Assembly (NCBI GenBank): GCA_017871115.1
Contig: JAFCIZ010000003.1
Coordinates: 621,001-685,000 of the forward strand
From: Cunninghamella blakesleeana
Taxonomy: Eukaryota; Mucoromycota; Mucoromycetes; Mucorales; Cunninghamellaceae
Reading direction: 5' to 3'
DNA: 64,000 nucleotides
The notes beneath the pieces are model-generated. The model saw nothing but the letters and a program-made list of their open reading frames with translations. It had not been told where the DNA came from and did no database searches. This document shows, one piece after another, positions 36,582 to 48,041 of this stretch (its first letter is position 1; each line of letters begins with the position of its first letter). The translations under genes and the position numbers were made by a program.

Positions 36582-37973
36582 TTAATAAAAAAAGTGGGTA
36601 TAAATACGAGAATCTTGATGTACTGGCATTTCTGTATTTTTATAAAAGTTTAATTCTTGCTTAATTTGAAAAGCCAATTGAGCATTTAATCTTGTACAAA
36701 TAGCTTCAGGGTCTGATTGTCGATTATAATCTTTTTGTGAATAAGTAGTATGAACTTGAACCATTTTATCAAATCGAATAGTAGGTACTTTCTTTTTCTT
36801 TTTTTTATGTAAAGATCCTTTTATTAAATTGTAATGGCTTTGACTATGGTTGTTATCTGATAAGGATGATGATGAGTCATCTTGGGATGTAGTAGTAGGT
36901 GTAGAAGAGGAAGATGATATAGGTCTTTTTCCTAAAATACTTTTATTTTCATAGGAATGATTGGCTGTTTTTAATATCCCTTCATGTGATGGCGATTGCT
37001 GTAAAGAAGAAGATGTAGTTGTAGTAGGTGTAGTAGGTGATGATGATGACGATGATGATGATGATGATGATCCATTATTAGTTTCATTATTATTACCATT
37101 ATTATTAGTTTTATTATTATTACAAAAAGGGATAATATCGCTATACCAATGTTTAGAAGTATCTACCCAATGAGTGTGTTTTTCGAATTCAAAATGATCA
37201 TCTTCTTCCTCTTCCTTTTCTTTATTACCTTGTTGTTCATTTTGTTGATCCATAGGATTGTAATTATTATTAATATTATTATTAATATTACTATTATTGT
37301 TATTAGTGACAGTTGACAATGTATGAGAATCATCAGATACAGTAGAAGAACAAGTGGATTCAATTAAAGAAGGTAAATATTTGTTTTCATCGTCTGCAAT
37401 AAATATATTAGTGTCATTATTTAATACTATTTGGTGATGATGATGATGATGATCTTGGTCAATATCCATTTTATTATCGTTATCATTATGATATAGAGGA
37501 GTGGAATGATGATTGTATTCTTCAAATTGCTGTTGTTTTATCTGTTCTTGATCATATAATATAGAAGGAGGAGAATGATGATGATCATTAGCAAACTCAT
37601 TAAAAGGGAGTGGGGGAGGTGGTGGTAAAGTATAATAATGTTGTTGTTGTGGATAATAAGTATCAGAATCAGAAGTAGAGTGAATATTTGTTGGTAAAGA
37701 ATAAGAGCGTGTCTTTAAAGGTAAACCACCAGTTGTACAAGGAGATATCATGTTGTTTTTTGAAGAAGTAGTAGAAGAAGAAGGTGAAGAGATACTTGTA
37801 GAGATACGAAAAGCATTTTTAAGTTTCATAGTAAGATTAGTAACTCGTTTTCTTGTGGGTTCATCCGATTTACTTGATTGTGATCGTTCCATATTAGTAC
37901 TAGGGATAGGTAAGGTAGTAGTAGTAGTGGTAGTAGTAGTAGTAGTAGTAGTATTATTATTTATTTCAATCAT
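36582..37973 (-). CDS. Bni4/Afr1-like PP1-targeting protein
   Basis: Single-exon gene, 463 aa. Most of it is disordered: a poly-Thr N-terminus, His/Asn/Ser runs, and DDD/EEE patches encoded by trinucleotide repeats. The last 68 residues are well formed. They start VPTIRFDKM (IRF at about 399-401, RVxF-type), then TYSQKDYNR, IKQELNFYK, and SRIYTHFF near the end. This C-terminal pattern resembles the PP1(Glc7)-binding C-terminus of fungal Bni4/Afr1-type bud-neck and polarity proteins. That comparison is from memory and is the only basis for the call. GILKTANHSYENKSILGKRP lies shortly before. Inferred role: targets PP1 to a cortical site, perhaps in wall or chitin deposition. Intron-less, like the facing ankyrin gene. 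Confidence 0.65.
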   Translation of the reverse strand: MIEINNNTTTTTTTTTTTTTLPIPSTNMERSQSSKSDEPTRKRVTNLTMKLKNAFRISTSISSPSSSTTSSKNNMISPCTTGGLPLKTRSYSLPTNIHSTSDSDTYYPQQQHYYTLPPPPPLPFNEFANDHHHSPPSILYDQEQIKQQQFEEYNHHSTPLYHNDNDNKMDIDQDHHHHHHQIVLNNDTNIFIADDENKYLPSLIESTCSSTVSDDSHTLSTVTNNNNSNINNNINNNYNPMDQQNEQQGNKEKEEEEDDHFEFEKHTHWVDTSKHWYSDIIPFCNNNKTNNNGNNNETNNGSSSSSSSSSSSPTTPTTTTSSSLQQSPSHEGILKTANHSYENKSILGKRPISSSSSTPTTTSQDDSSSSLSDNNHSQSHYNLIKGSLHKKKKKKVPTIRFDKMVQVHTTYSQKDYNRQSDPEAICTRLNAQLAFQIKQELNFYKNTEMPVHQDSRIYTHFFY

Positions 37974-38715
37974 ATTATAAATATATACAAAAAAGAGAGA
38001 GTAAGTATATATAAAAATAAAAAAAAAGTATAAGGAAAGGAGAGTGAAAGAGTGAAATAAAAAAAAAAAAAATGAGTGAGAAAAAAAAAAAAAGAAAAGA
38101 GAAAGAAAGAAGAAAAAAAAAGAAAAACCAAATCTAAAAAAAATTGATCAATTTTCCCTTTTTTATCTCTCCTTATAAAAAATGAAATAAATGAAAAAAA
38201 GTTTAAAATACCTTTTTATATAAAAGGGAGGAAACGTATGTATAATAAAAAAAAAGAGGTAGATAGATGTAAGTACGACTGTAAGAATAATAATAATTTA
38301 CTATAAACGAATTTATTATTATTATTCTCCCTTCTTTTACAACGTTGTGTAAAGCAAATAGGCCAATCTATTTTAACCAATCTCTTTCTCCCTTCTTTTT
38401 ACTTCTTATTTTAGTATAATAAAAGATGTGTAATAACCTTAGTTATTGTCAATATCTTTTCTTTTTTTTTAAAAAAAAGAGGGAAATAGAGAGAGAAAGA
38501 GAGAGGGGAGATATATTGATTTTTATGTCTAATTGTTTTCCATTTATGAACCAACTCTCTTTCCCCTTATTATATATATATATATATATAAACCAACCCC
38601 CTTCTCTTTCTTACTATTATATATCTTCCCCTCCCTTTTTTTTTTTAATAAATTAGTTGGCAAAATATAAAATATGGTGAGACATTAGTGTTTATTTTTA
38701 TTTATAAATAAAAGA
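37974..38715. other. Spacer with purine/pyrimidine tracts
   Basis: Promoter side of the Bni4-like gene and 3' side of the SH3 membrane protein gene. Plus-strand A/G tracts at 37990-38125 mean CT tracts on the gene's sense strand just upstream of its start. A short (GA)n run lies at 38482-38508. No coding exon. Confidence 0.5.
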
Positions 38716-40764
38716 TTATGTCGTAGTAGTGGTGGTTGATTCATGTTGATTTAAAGTCGTAAACGAATCTAATGGTAAATAAGATGGTTTTGAAAAGGGT
38801 GATGAAGATGTAGATGGTGATGATGATGACCATGTCATGGATAGTAATCGGTTAGCATAGGAAGTAGTAGTATTATTTCCATTAAAAGAGGATCGATGAA
38901 AAGTTGCCGGGGGTGTAATAGGTGAGAGATCATCATCTGAAGAAATAAATGGAATCAATGCTGCATCACTATCATCTTGTTGCTCTTTATTATTAATATT
39001 ATTATTATTATTATCAGTATGGCTGTTTATAAATGGCGAAACAATATTTTGTACATTATTAATATCATCATGATCTTGTTCTTCTTGTCCTTCTTGGTCT
39101 CTAACCTGATCATCATCATTATTCTTGGTTTTGTTGTTAGATATAAAATAAGTTGCTCGAAATTTAAGTAAATCACGTTCATCGCTAGAAGGTAATTGAT
39201 CAATGATATCCCAAACTTCATTTATAGTTATACTTCTAATGCAAATTAATGGAAATAACCCCTTGCTCCCAGTATTAAGATTATATCCTTAAAAAAAAAA
39301 TAGTAGATATAGAATAATAAAGTTTAAGAAAATAATATAATATAAATATTCTTTTTTTTTTTGTTTCTTCTATTTTTCTTTTTTTTTTTTTTCATTTCTA
39401 TTTCTATTTATATATTTCTAATTACCTATACCCCAATCTTCATCAGTATAACAAAATAAATAAATTAAATCGTTTTTATGAATCATGATATCAAAATCAT
39501 CTCTTGGTAAATTAACATATATAGCTTGATAAAATGGAGGATGATCATTGTTTCTATCCTGTTGCTGTTGATATTGTGAATGGCCAGTTAAAGTATATCT
39601 AAAAGTAGAAGTGTTGGAGTGAGTGGTGGTACAAGCAACTTCGGAGGTAGGACCAAAAAGTAATTTCCTATTTTGGAAATCTTGCTTAGCATCATCAACC
39701 TTCTTCTTTTTTGTTACTGGTGAGATAAGGTACTGGTGATGATCCTTATAAGGTTTTTTCGGCCAATGAAAAGAAGCGATGATGGTTTTTTTCTTTTTTT
39801 TCTTATAAAAACAACAGCATCCAAATAATAATAAACAACTTGCTAGAATTGAACCAATAGCAATACCGGCAATTTGACCACTTGAATAACGTTGTTGTTG
39901 ATAAGACTGTTCTACTATGGAATCACTATTATCATTGTTATGTTGAGATGGCGGTGGTGGTAATGGTTGACATGAAGATTGCATGGTAGCACAACAAGTA
40001 TCATTTTGGTTGATGGAGCAATATTGACAATATTTTTCTTGTGTTAACCATCCTATTTTTAAAAAAAAAAAAAATCCAAATATATACATAATCGTGTATA
40101 AATAGAATGAATAAATAAATAAATAGTAGCTTTTGATCTTTTCATTTTTCACTTTCTTTTCTTTTAATTATTATCACTATTATTTTATTTTATTACCGCA
40201 ATAGGCTTCATTTTGATACCCATCAATACAAGTATTATTATTTATAGAACGAGAAGGTGAACAGAGTTGATTATATACAGTGATTTGGTTATTGGAGCAG
40301 GTATTTGTTATTGATGTTGTTGTATTGAGTGAAAGAGATTGTATAAATTGCTGACAAGTATTATTACATAAAGTAGGAGGTTGGGAGGGGTTATTTTGAC
40401 AAGTTCGAATTGACCTACTTATTAATCGATAACATACAATAGTTTGAAAGTATCTTGTATTATTACTATTTATCAAAGGTGTTGGAGAAGAAGAGCAATT
40501 ATTATTATTATTATTATTGTTATTATTTGATAACAGTTGCCACCAAGAAGTTGATAATATGTATTGATGTATATTTAAATCTAAACTTTCAATAGTTGTA
40601 CTATTTTGTATCCATTTAGGTCCACGTAAAGTGTTTATTGAATAATTTTGAAACGCTGGGCATATTCTGGAATTTTTTAGAGAAATACATAAAGAAGAGT
40701 TATTGTTTTGACTTTGTGTGAATGGTAAGAATAATAAGGCTAATATGTAAAGAATAATGTACAT
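38716..40764 (-). CDS. Single-pass membrane protein with cytoplasmic SH3 domain
   Basis: Exons: 40197-40764, 39426-40052, 38716-39287; 588 aa. Signal peptide at about 1-18 (MYIILYILALLFLPFTQS). The ectodomain of about 230 residues has many Cys and N-glycosylation sequons, with a second Cys cluster (CQYC, CC). A TM lies at about 250-272 (IAGIAIGSILASCLLLFG), followed at once by poly-Lys. A cytoplasmic SH3 domain spans about 363-417: YQAIYVNLPRDDFD, DEDWGIGYN, GLFPLICI. The TM and SH3 orientation resembles fungal surface proteins such as Fus1 or Sho1-like scaffolds, but the ectodomain differs and I do not assign a name. The SH3 ligand is unknown. The SH3 domain is split by the last intron right after DEDWGIG. 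The C-terminal tail is acidic, Asn-rich and Ser-rich, ending in poly-Thr. Confidence 0.8.
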
Positions 40765-40765
40765 G

Positions 40766-40797
<32 letters not shown>

Positions 40798-41350
40798 TTA
40801 TGAATATGAAATACAAGTTTTTTTTTTATGAATTAATATATATATATATATATATGAATGAATGTATATAACTAGTATGATATTAAGTAAATATTTATAA
40901 AATCATATTATTATAATATTGATAATAATAATAAAAAAGAGAAAGTGAGAGAAAAGAAAAAAAAAAAAAGAAAATGGAAAGGTTTTTAAAAAAAAAGTCA
41001 TCTGCTGATTTTTTTTTTTAGATTTTTTTTTTTCGGCTTGGCCAATTTTTTTTTCGGCTACATATTACGTATTAATAGAGCCTTAATTTTTAAAGATAAC
41101 ACTTTGATATACTAAAAAAAATAATCTATTTCTTATATTTCTTTTTTCTTTCATATTCTATATAACAAAATAATATGAAAAAGAAAGTTTTATATGGCAT
41201 TTTTTTATATAAAATAATCTCAGTCGGTCTTTAATTTTATTTGGTCACTAAAAAATATTTTTTTTTTTTTTTTTTCTTCCTATTACTTTTTCACTTTTGT
41301 TTTTTTTAACAATAATTTTTTTTTTATATAATACCATAATATATATATAA

Positions 41351-41381
<31 letters not shown>

Positions 41382-41397
41382 TATACATAAAAAATTA
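40765..41397. other. Divergent promoter region
   Basis: Between the SH3 membrane protein gene (minus) and the SR protein gene (plus). It contains poly-T tracts (41258-41276, 41317-41325) and TA runs close to both starts. No TATA box can be singled out in this AT content. Confidence 0.5.
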
Positions 41398-43552
41398 ATG
41401 ACTGCGACATTATTCGTAGCTGGTTTTGGTTCTAGAACTAGAGCTATTGATCTTGCTTATGAATTTGAAAGGTACGACACATAATTATAATAATAATAAT
41501 AAAATAGCCTTCTCTATCCATCTTCCTCTTCTACATCTTTACCTTCTTTACTTTATTATCATTACTACACCTTCAACTATTTTCATTTTTCATCACAATA
41601 TACCCTTTTATAAAAAAAACAATATCAATAATATTTTTATTATCAACAAAAAAGGAAAGGAAAAAAAAATGGAAAGTAGATGATATATTGATTCAATATA
41701 CTCTCGACACATAAAAAAAATAATAAGAAAGGACAGACAATTGAAACAATAAATAAACAACAATATGACTTGGATGATACATATTGACACCAATTTTTAT
41801 TATTATCACAATCCTATTTATTCAAAAATAATAATCATAAATTAGATATGGTCGACTTGTACGATGTGATATTCCTGTTCCAAAAAATAATACTTCAAAA
41901 CCGTAAGTGACTATTGCAATTATTAATACATATTTATATACTCTTTAGATCCTTGATTAAAACAAGATAATAAAAAATCAACTAATGTATAAATATTTTT
42001 TTATGTGTGTCCGTTCATTCTTCATAATATTAGTTATGCCTTTGTTGAATATGTGAATCCTCATGATGCTGAATATGCTTTTAAAGAAATGCATGGAAGA
42101 CGTATAGACGCTTTTACTATTAATGTTCAGGTAAATAATGTTATTAATAATACTGACAATAATTAAAAAATATAGAAATAAATAAATTATTGTATATATA
42201 AAAATAATAATAATAAAAAGAAAAAGAAATAAAGTCTAATATAATTATATTCTTTTAAATATATATATATGTATATATATATATATGTATATACAAACAC
42301 ATATATATTTTTACAGTGGGCTAAAAATTCAGTACCTCCGCCTTTGCCACCTCCGCCTCCTTCATCTTCATCACATAGTAGTAGTCGACGACGATCCTTT
42401 TCACCAAGATCACGTAATTATCCTCCTCCTCCTCTTCCTCCTCCTCCTCCTTCTTCACATAGAAATATACCTTATTATAGACGTCCATCATCACCTCCAC
42501 TACGTCTTGAAAAGTATGAAATTATAAAATAATAAATAATAATAGAATAATAATAATAATAACTTAAGACCATCATATAAAATGATAATATGTCTAATCC
42601 TAATAAAAAAAATCATGATCATAATAATAATAGTAATTATCATCCTCACCGTTCTACACCTCCTCCCCCTCCTCCACCTGTAGCAACTTATGGATATTCA
42701 AGAAGTCAGCGTGGTAGACCCCCACCTAGTTATTCATCATCTCAACTACCACCACCACCTCCTCCTCCTCCTTCAAGGTATCATGGACATCCTTCATCAC
42801 GCTATCCACCACCACCTCTTCCTCCACATTCATCTTCATCGCATCGTCATCATCCCTACCGATATAATCCACCACCACCACCTTCATCATCTTCTTTACG
42901 TCATCGCCATGGACATAGGTCTCCACCACCTACTTCTTCAACAGTACGTCGATCCTATTATCATACAAGAGGTTCTTCACCGCTTCCACCGCCTTCATCA
43001 CTTACAACAACAAATAATAGTTATCGTCATCAACCAAATAAAACAGGTAATAATAGTAGTAGGCATAGGTCATCCTCTCGATCTTCTCAACCTATATCAA
43101 GATCCTTATCACCTTCACCTTCACGCTCTACATCGGCTTCTACTTCTTCAGTTTCTAATATGGATATGGATAGCAATCATGATCAAAAAGAAAAAAAAGG
43201 ACATCAACATGCATCATCATCATCATCAACAACAACATCTAAAGAATCAAAAGAAATAAAGAAACATCATTCATCATCTTCATCATCGCCTAAAAAATTA
43301 AAAAAGGACAAGAGTCATAATGATAATAATAATAAGAATGAAACCATGGATTCACCAACTGCATTATCCCCTCAGCATGTATCAACCCCCGCTACAACCG
43401 TCAATCACCCCTCTTCTTCACCTGCTATTGTTAGTGGTGGTGTAGATATTGTAGATACCTCTTCTCGTTCACCTAGCCCTATATTACATCCTAATAATTA
43501 TCATCGATATAAACGCGATGGTTCCTCTTCTCCTACTCCTTTAGAATATTAA
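41398..43552 (+). CDS. SR-type RNA-binding protein (one RRM plus Pro/Ser/Arg tail)
   Basis: Exons: 41398-41471, 41846-41902, 42034-42130, 42317-42513, 42634-43552; 447 aa. The N-terminal RRM at about 1-76 has RNP2 LFVAGF and RNP1-like YAFVEYV, followed by WAKN, as in SR-family splicing factors. The tail has poly-Pro stretches, RRRSFSPRSR, and His/Ser/Arg-rich then Ser/Lys-rich segments ending SSSPTPLEY. Known role of such proteins: pre-mRNA splicing or mRNA export in the nucleus, controlled by SR kinases. The last splice uses the AG at 42632-42633. It restores frame (RLE-N-NYHPHR) and avoids stops upstream of the ATG at 42590. If that intron is kept, translation stops at 42530 and gives about 147 aa. 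Confidence 0.8.
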
Positions 43553-44145
43553 AACTAATATATATATATATATATATATATATAACAGTAAAAGTCCACT
43601 ATTTTTTTTTCTATTCTTCTTTTTTTTAATAATAATAATCACAATTATAATCTAATCAAACTATCTTTAATAAAAAATTAAACTTAGCTCATTCATGTGA
43701 TATTGTATATTTTCCGCTCATAAACTATTTTTTCCATGTTTATAATTAATCCAATTTTATTCTTAATTGAGATTTATGTATAAAAAATAAATATGCAGAT
43801 CTTGATAAAATTTTAAAACCATCTATAATCTTTAATGTTGCTACGAATATTATTAGTACTATTTTTTATAGAAACAAGAATGTTTTTATTATTATATTTT
43901 AAGTGTAGGATATATTTATATATGGAATATTATTATAATTAAAATTAAAAGAAAAAAGAAAAAAAATTAACTAAAAATGAAATCAAATAATAAAATAAAA
44001 AAAAACAATAAAAAAGAAAAAAAAAAATATACTATACGTTGATAGATTAAAAAAGATGATATAAATAAAAAAAAATATAAACTAGTTATATTCAAGTATG
44101 TTGCTTTTTTTTTTTTTTTGATGTATATTGTATTATTGTTTTTCT
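43553..44145. other. Convergent spacer
   Basis: 3' ends of the SR gene and the glucanase gene. A TA run lies at 43559-43582 and A-rich tracts at 43970-44025. No gene seen. Confidence 0.55.
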
Positions 44146-46949
44146 TTAAGCTAAGAAAGCATTAATGGTTTGACAGAATGTATTAACATTATCGGCACTA
44201 CGAGCCCAAACATCTGATTCATTATGTACAATCATATCTATACCAGCCTTCGTATTCAAATTGAATAAACGTAAATTCTTATTTTCGCCTAAATTAACCA
44301 AGGATTGTTGGCATTTACCAGTTTTTAAACAATCTTGATTATAATTATTAAAGAAATTGTAAAGACCAGCACCATAAATATAAACATCGGTAGAATCTAA
44401 AGATCTTAAAGCCCATGCCATAGCACATAAACCGGAAGAATCATTTTTACAATGATCAAAAGAAGGATCGTTCCATTGTTTATTGGGGCTGAAAGGAACA
44501 TTAGCTGGAGGGTCAGGTTGGAAATAAGGTGTTTCAGATTGAATCATGGACATCATTACGTTTTTAGCACCAGATAATTGATATTGGTATAAAGTATTAT
44601 GTTCAGATTGAACACCATAAAGCCAAACGGGTCCTTGTTGTGACTCAATTAATATACCACGACCAGTGTAAATAGAGATTTGACGTTGTTCTTCTCCATC
44701 ATCCAAATCATGATCAGCGGTCCAAGCCCAAACATTTTCCAAGTAAGCAGAAGAGGATTTAGTTAATCGTAATAAGGTATGAGCAGCTTCACAGCTACCA
44801 ATGGTCTTAGTATCTTGTTTTGCAATACGATAATAAGTTTTCTTTTTAGCATTTCCTTTTACAGGAGAGGGGCAATGGCTATATTGTAATTGAGAACCAG
44901 CCGTACCACCAACACGGAAATGAGCATCCCAGATACCACTTGAGCCAGGTTGTTTTGGATCACCACGTAAATTCCATTCCATTAAAACAGCACCTGGTTG
45001 AGATCCATGACTTGAGAAAATCATATCACTGATTTCTACAACACCTTCATCTCCTTCTTTACCTACTTGAATCATAGGAGTGGGCTTATTAACATCTTGG
45101 AATGCTTGTCCTTTAGCCATAAGAACTGACCATGCTTCACCTGTGATACGAGATCCAGCAGGGACAACGACAGTTTTACTTAATATATAGGTACCAGCTG
45201 GGAAATAAACGATATGACAACCAGCACTTTCATCAAGAACCTTTTGAATGGCATCTGAATCATCAGTAGAACCATCACCTTTAGCACCATGCTCTATGTT
45301 TATTAATAAAAAAAAAAAAAAAGGATGAGTATATACGTATAAAGTAGAAAATACTATATTCCTTTATATATATTCACTTACTAAGAACATTAACAAAAGC
45401 AGAAGCATCAACATCTTCATATTGAGGACGAGAACGTACAAAGAATTGACCACTATTATTACCAGCAAGCAAACTAGGAGATTTCACATTTTTAGAAAGG
45501 ATATTATCACGTTGTAAGACTTGCTTATGATTTTCTCTATAAAGTGAACCTATTCCCCAAGATTCGATATGATCAGCACCTTTAAGGAGAGTTTTACCAT
45601 TATCAGTGGCTACCAAGTTATTAACACCTTGAGTTCTAACATTATCTAATAAAAGGGTACCAGAAGTATCTTGAGGAGTAGGGACATGATCAATGGTTTT
45701 AATACCAACATCAGTGTTTTTAATAGAGGAATCCAATAATAAGATACTTCCAATATTTGAAGCAGTCTTTTCACCCGGTGTACTCACATCAATACCAACT
45801 TTACAATTTTCTATAGAGATAGATTGGAATGTCCATTGCCAGTTCTATTATAAAAAAAAAAAAAAAAAAATAGATGTATAAAAGCAGAAAAAAAGATAAT
45901 GGTTAAAAAAATATATTGAGATAGGTTGAATTATTTCGTAAAAAATTTAGAAATAGGAGATTTAATTTTTTTTTTTTTATGCCAGATCCATTTTTTATTT
46001 ATTTATTTTTTATCCTTACCCAATTCATTAATACAGCAGTATTACAATTTTTGAACGATAAATTACGAGTCAAGAATTGTTGATTACCAACCCACATACC
46101 GTAATTACCACCAATAAATGTTAAATCCGACATGAACCCACCGGAACCATTTTCCATCCAAATCCCTTGATGTTTTGTTTTAGGGTCAGTAGGCATAATA
46201 AATTTCAAATTGGTTAAAGAAGTAGCTTGAGCAACTTGCCAATGAATGGCAGTAGTCACCTTTTCCAAAGGAGCTTGAGTTGTATCCAAATTCAAATTAC
46301 GTACTTGACGAAAGAAATTGTTTTGGTTCACATACCATTGATCACCATTTCCACCATCAATATAAGGATTACTATCAATCATAGCCATACCTTCAAATCC
46401 AGAAGAAGCAATCAAAGTAGGAGGGTTTAATGCATTACCCACCAATTGGGTAAAATAATACATAACGATAGGCGATGAAATTAAATACTTTCCACTAGGG
46501 AAGTAAACGACGGCGGGAGTTAAAGTTGAGGACCCACATTTGGCACCACACCTCTTTCCTTCTTGAATAGCAGCATTAATACAAGCTGTATCATCTGTTA
46601 CACCATCCCCTTTACATCCAAACTCTTTTACATTTCGATAGACTTTATAATTAGGGTCAGTATTAAAAGATGATTTGCCATGATCCACTTTACTGATCCA
46701 CATTTCTTGATCACTACCTGCTCTTTTTAATGCATTCTTACTCTTTTGTTGCTGAAGTTTACTAAATGGACAATTTTTTGAATTGGTGGCTGAAGGTTGA
46801 TTTTTAGAATTTCCTTTAGCTGCAAGTCGTTGTAGATTAGAGTCTATTTTTTCTAAGCCTTCTGGTGATGTTGATTGACTTTTAAATGGAATAGCTTGGG
46901 CTGTTTGTAAAATCCCTAAAAGGATTAATGCTGGGTATGTGATTTTCAT
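44146..46949 (-). CDS. Secreted GH55 exo-beta-1,3-glucanase
   Basis: Exons: 46020-46949, 45382-45844, 44146-45293; 846 aa, normal for GH55. Signal peptide at about 1-19 (MKITYPALILLGILQTAQA). Two tandem right-handed beta-helix (pectate-lyase-3-type) modules follow. The first opens with VKEFGCKGDGVTDDTACINAAI and VVYFPSGKYLISSP. The second opens with HGAKGDGSTDDSDAI and IVYFPAGTYILS. Other hallmarks are WGIGSLYRENHK, IWDAHFRVGG and ENVWAWTADHDLDD. Known family role: hydrolysis of beta-1,3-glucan from its non-reducing end. Likely uses are remodelling of its own wall, reserve glucan use, or attack on other fungi. The N-terminal Lys/Gln-rich segment (about 20-90) could be a propeptide. No frame break seen. 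Confidence 0.92.
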
Positions 46950-48041
46950 TATATATACTTATTATATAAATATATGTATGTATATATATATATATATGTA
47001 TTTAATAAATTAGAATGGATATATGTGTATATATATAAGTGATTATGACTGTTTAGTTGACAATTGATATAATGGTTACTTTTTTTTATAATAAAAAAAA
47101 GGAAAAAATGAAAATGAAAGAATGAAAAGAATGGAATTTATAAATATAAAATAAATATAGATTAAATAAAATTAAGTAGAAAAAAAAAAAAAAGATAAAA
47201 GAAAGAAAGAGAGGGAAAATAAAATAAAAAAGATTTAATTTATATCTTAAAAAAAATCCCAATATCTAATTAAGTAAATAATATAGAATAAGCAGAATAA
47301 AATAACGTAAAAAACAAAGTTATGTTTCTTTGTATTCTCCTTAATAATTATTTCATCTCTATTCCCTTTCCCTCTCTTTCCCTCTTTCCCACTTTCCCTC
47401 TTTCCCTCTTTCCTTTTTCCTTTTTTTTTTTTTTTTTACTCTCTCTTTCTCACTCTATTAATCCCTCTTTAAATTTCCATTTAAACCTTCACTACTCTTA
47501 TTGTCAATATTAAAAAAAAAAAAAATGCAAATGGCGTTGAAAATAATAGATATGCCTTCGATCCATTTCAAATGAATAAATGATGTAATCAATTCTCCCA
47601 GATAATCATAATGTTTTAGAATTAATTTTTTTTTTTTTTTTTTATTTTTAATTCTACTTAAAAGTTTGTTTTTTTTTGAACCTATAATATTTGTTTAAAG
47701 ATCATCGAATAATTAACTATGCGTTACAAGGCTGAGTTTCAACTATATTATTAGATAATAATAAATTGTAAAATGAACATTTATTACATTTATTTCTAAA
47801 ATAAGTATGTAGTGATCATTTAAATAATATAAATAAATAAATAAAAAACATAACGAATGATATATAACTGGACGGAAATAAAAAAAAATTATTTTTACTT
47901 ACATTTCTATTTATGTCAAAACCCTAACCAGATAATCTACGTATATATTTATATGTAAAAAAAAATTTCCAGAATTTAGTTTAAAACCAATTTAAAAAAA
48001 AATAAAATAATAATAATACTGTTTTAATGCACTTACTATAT
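46950..48041. other. Spacer with C/T tract upstream of glucanase
   Basis: Glucanase promoter (minus) and tricalbin 3' end. A plus-strand TTCCC/CTCTTT-rich tract at 47355-47420 gives a polypurine run on the glucanase sense strand. A GCTGAGTTTCAAC string is at 47731-47743. ORFs here are translations of the tract. Confidence 0.55.

Noticed and set aside
42690..43259. Alternative-frame ORFs of 60-190 codons over the SR tail
   Set aside because: His/Leu/Ile- or Val/Glu-rich shadows of the Pro/Ser-rich frame. The chosen frame is the one that continues from the RRM.
42590..43552. Separate gene starting at the ATG 42590
   Set aside because: Splicing 42513 to 42634 continues the SR-protein frame into the same Pro/Ser-rich region, and the ATG lies inside that intron after an in-frame stop at 42578.
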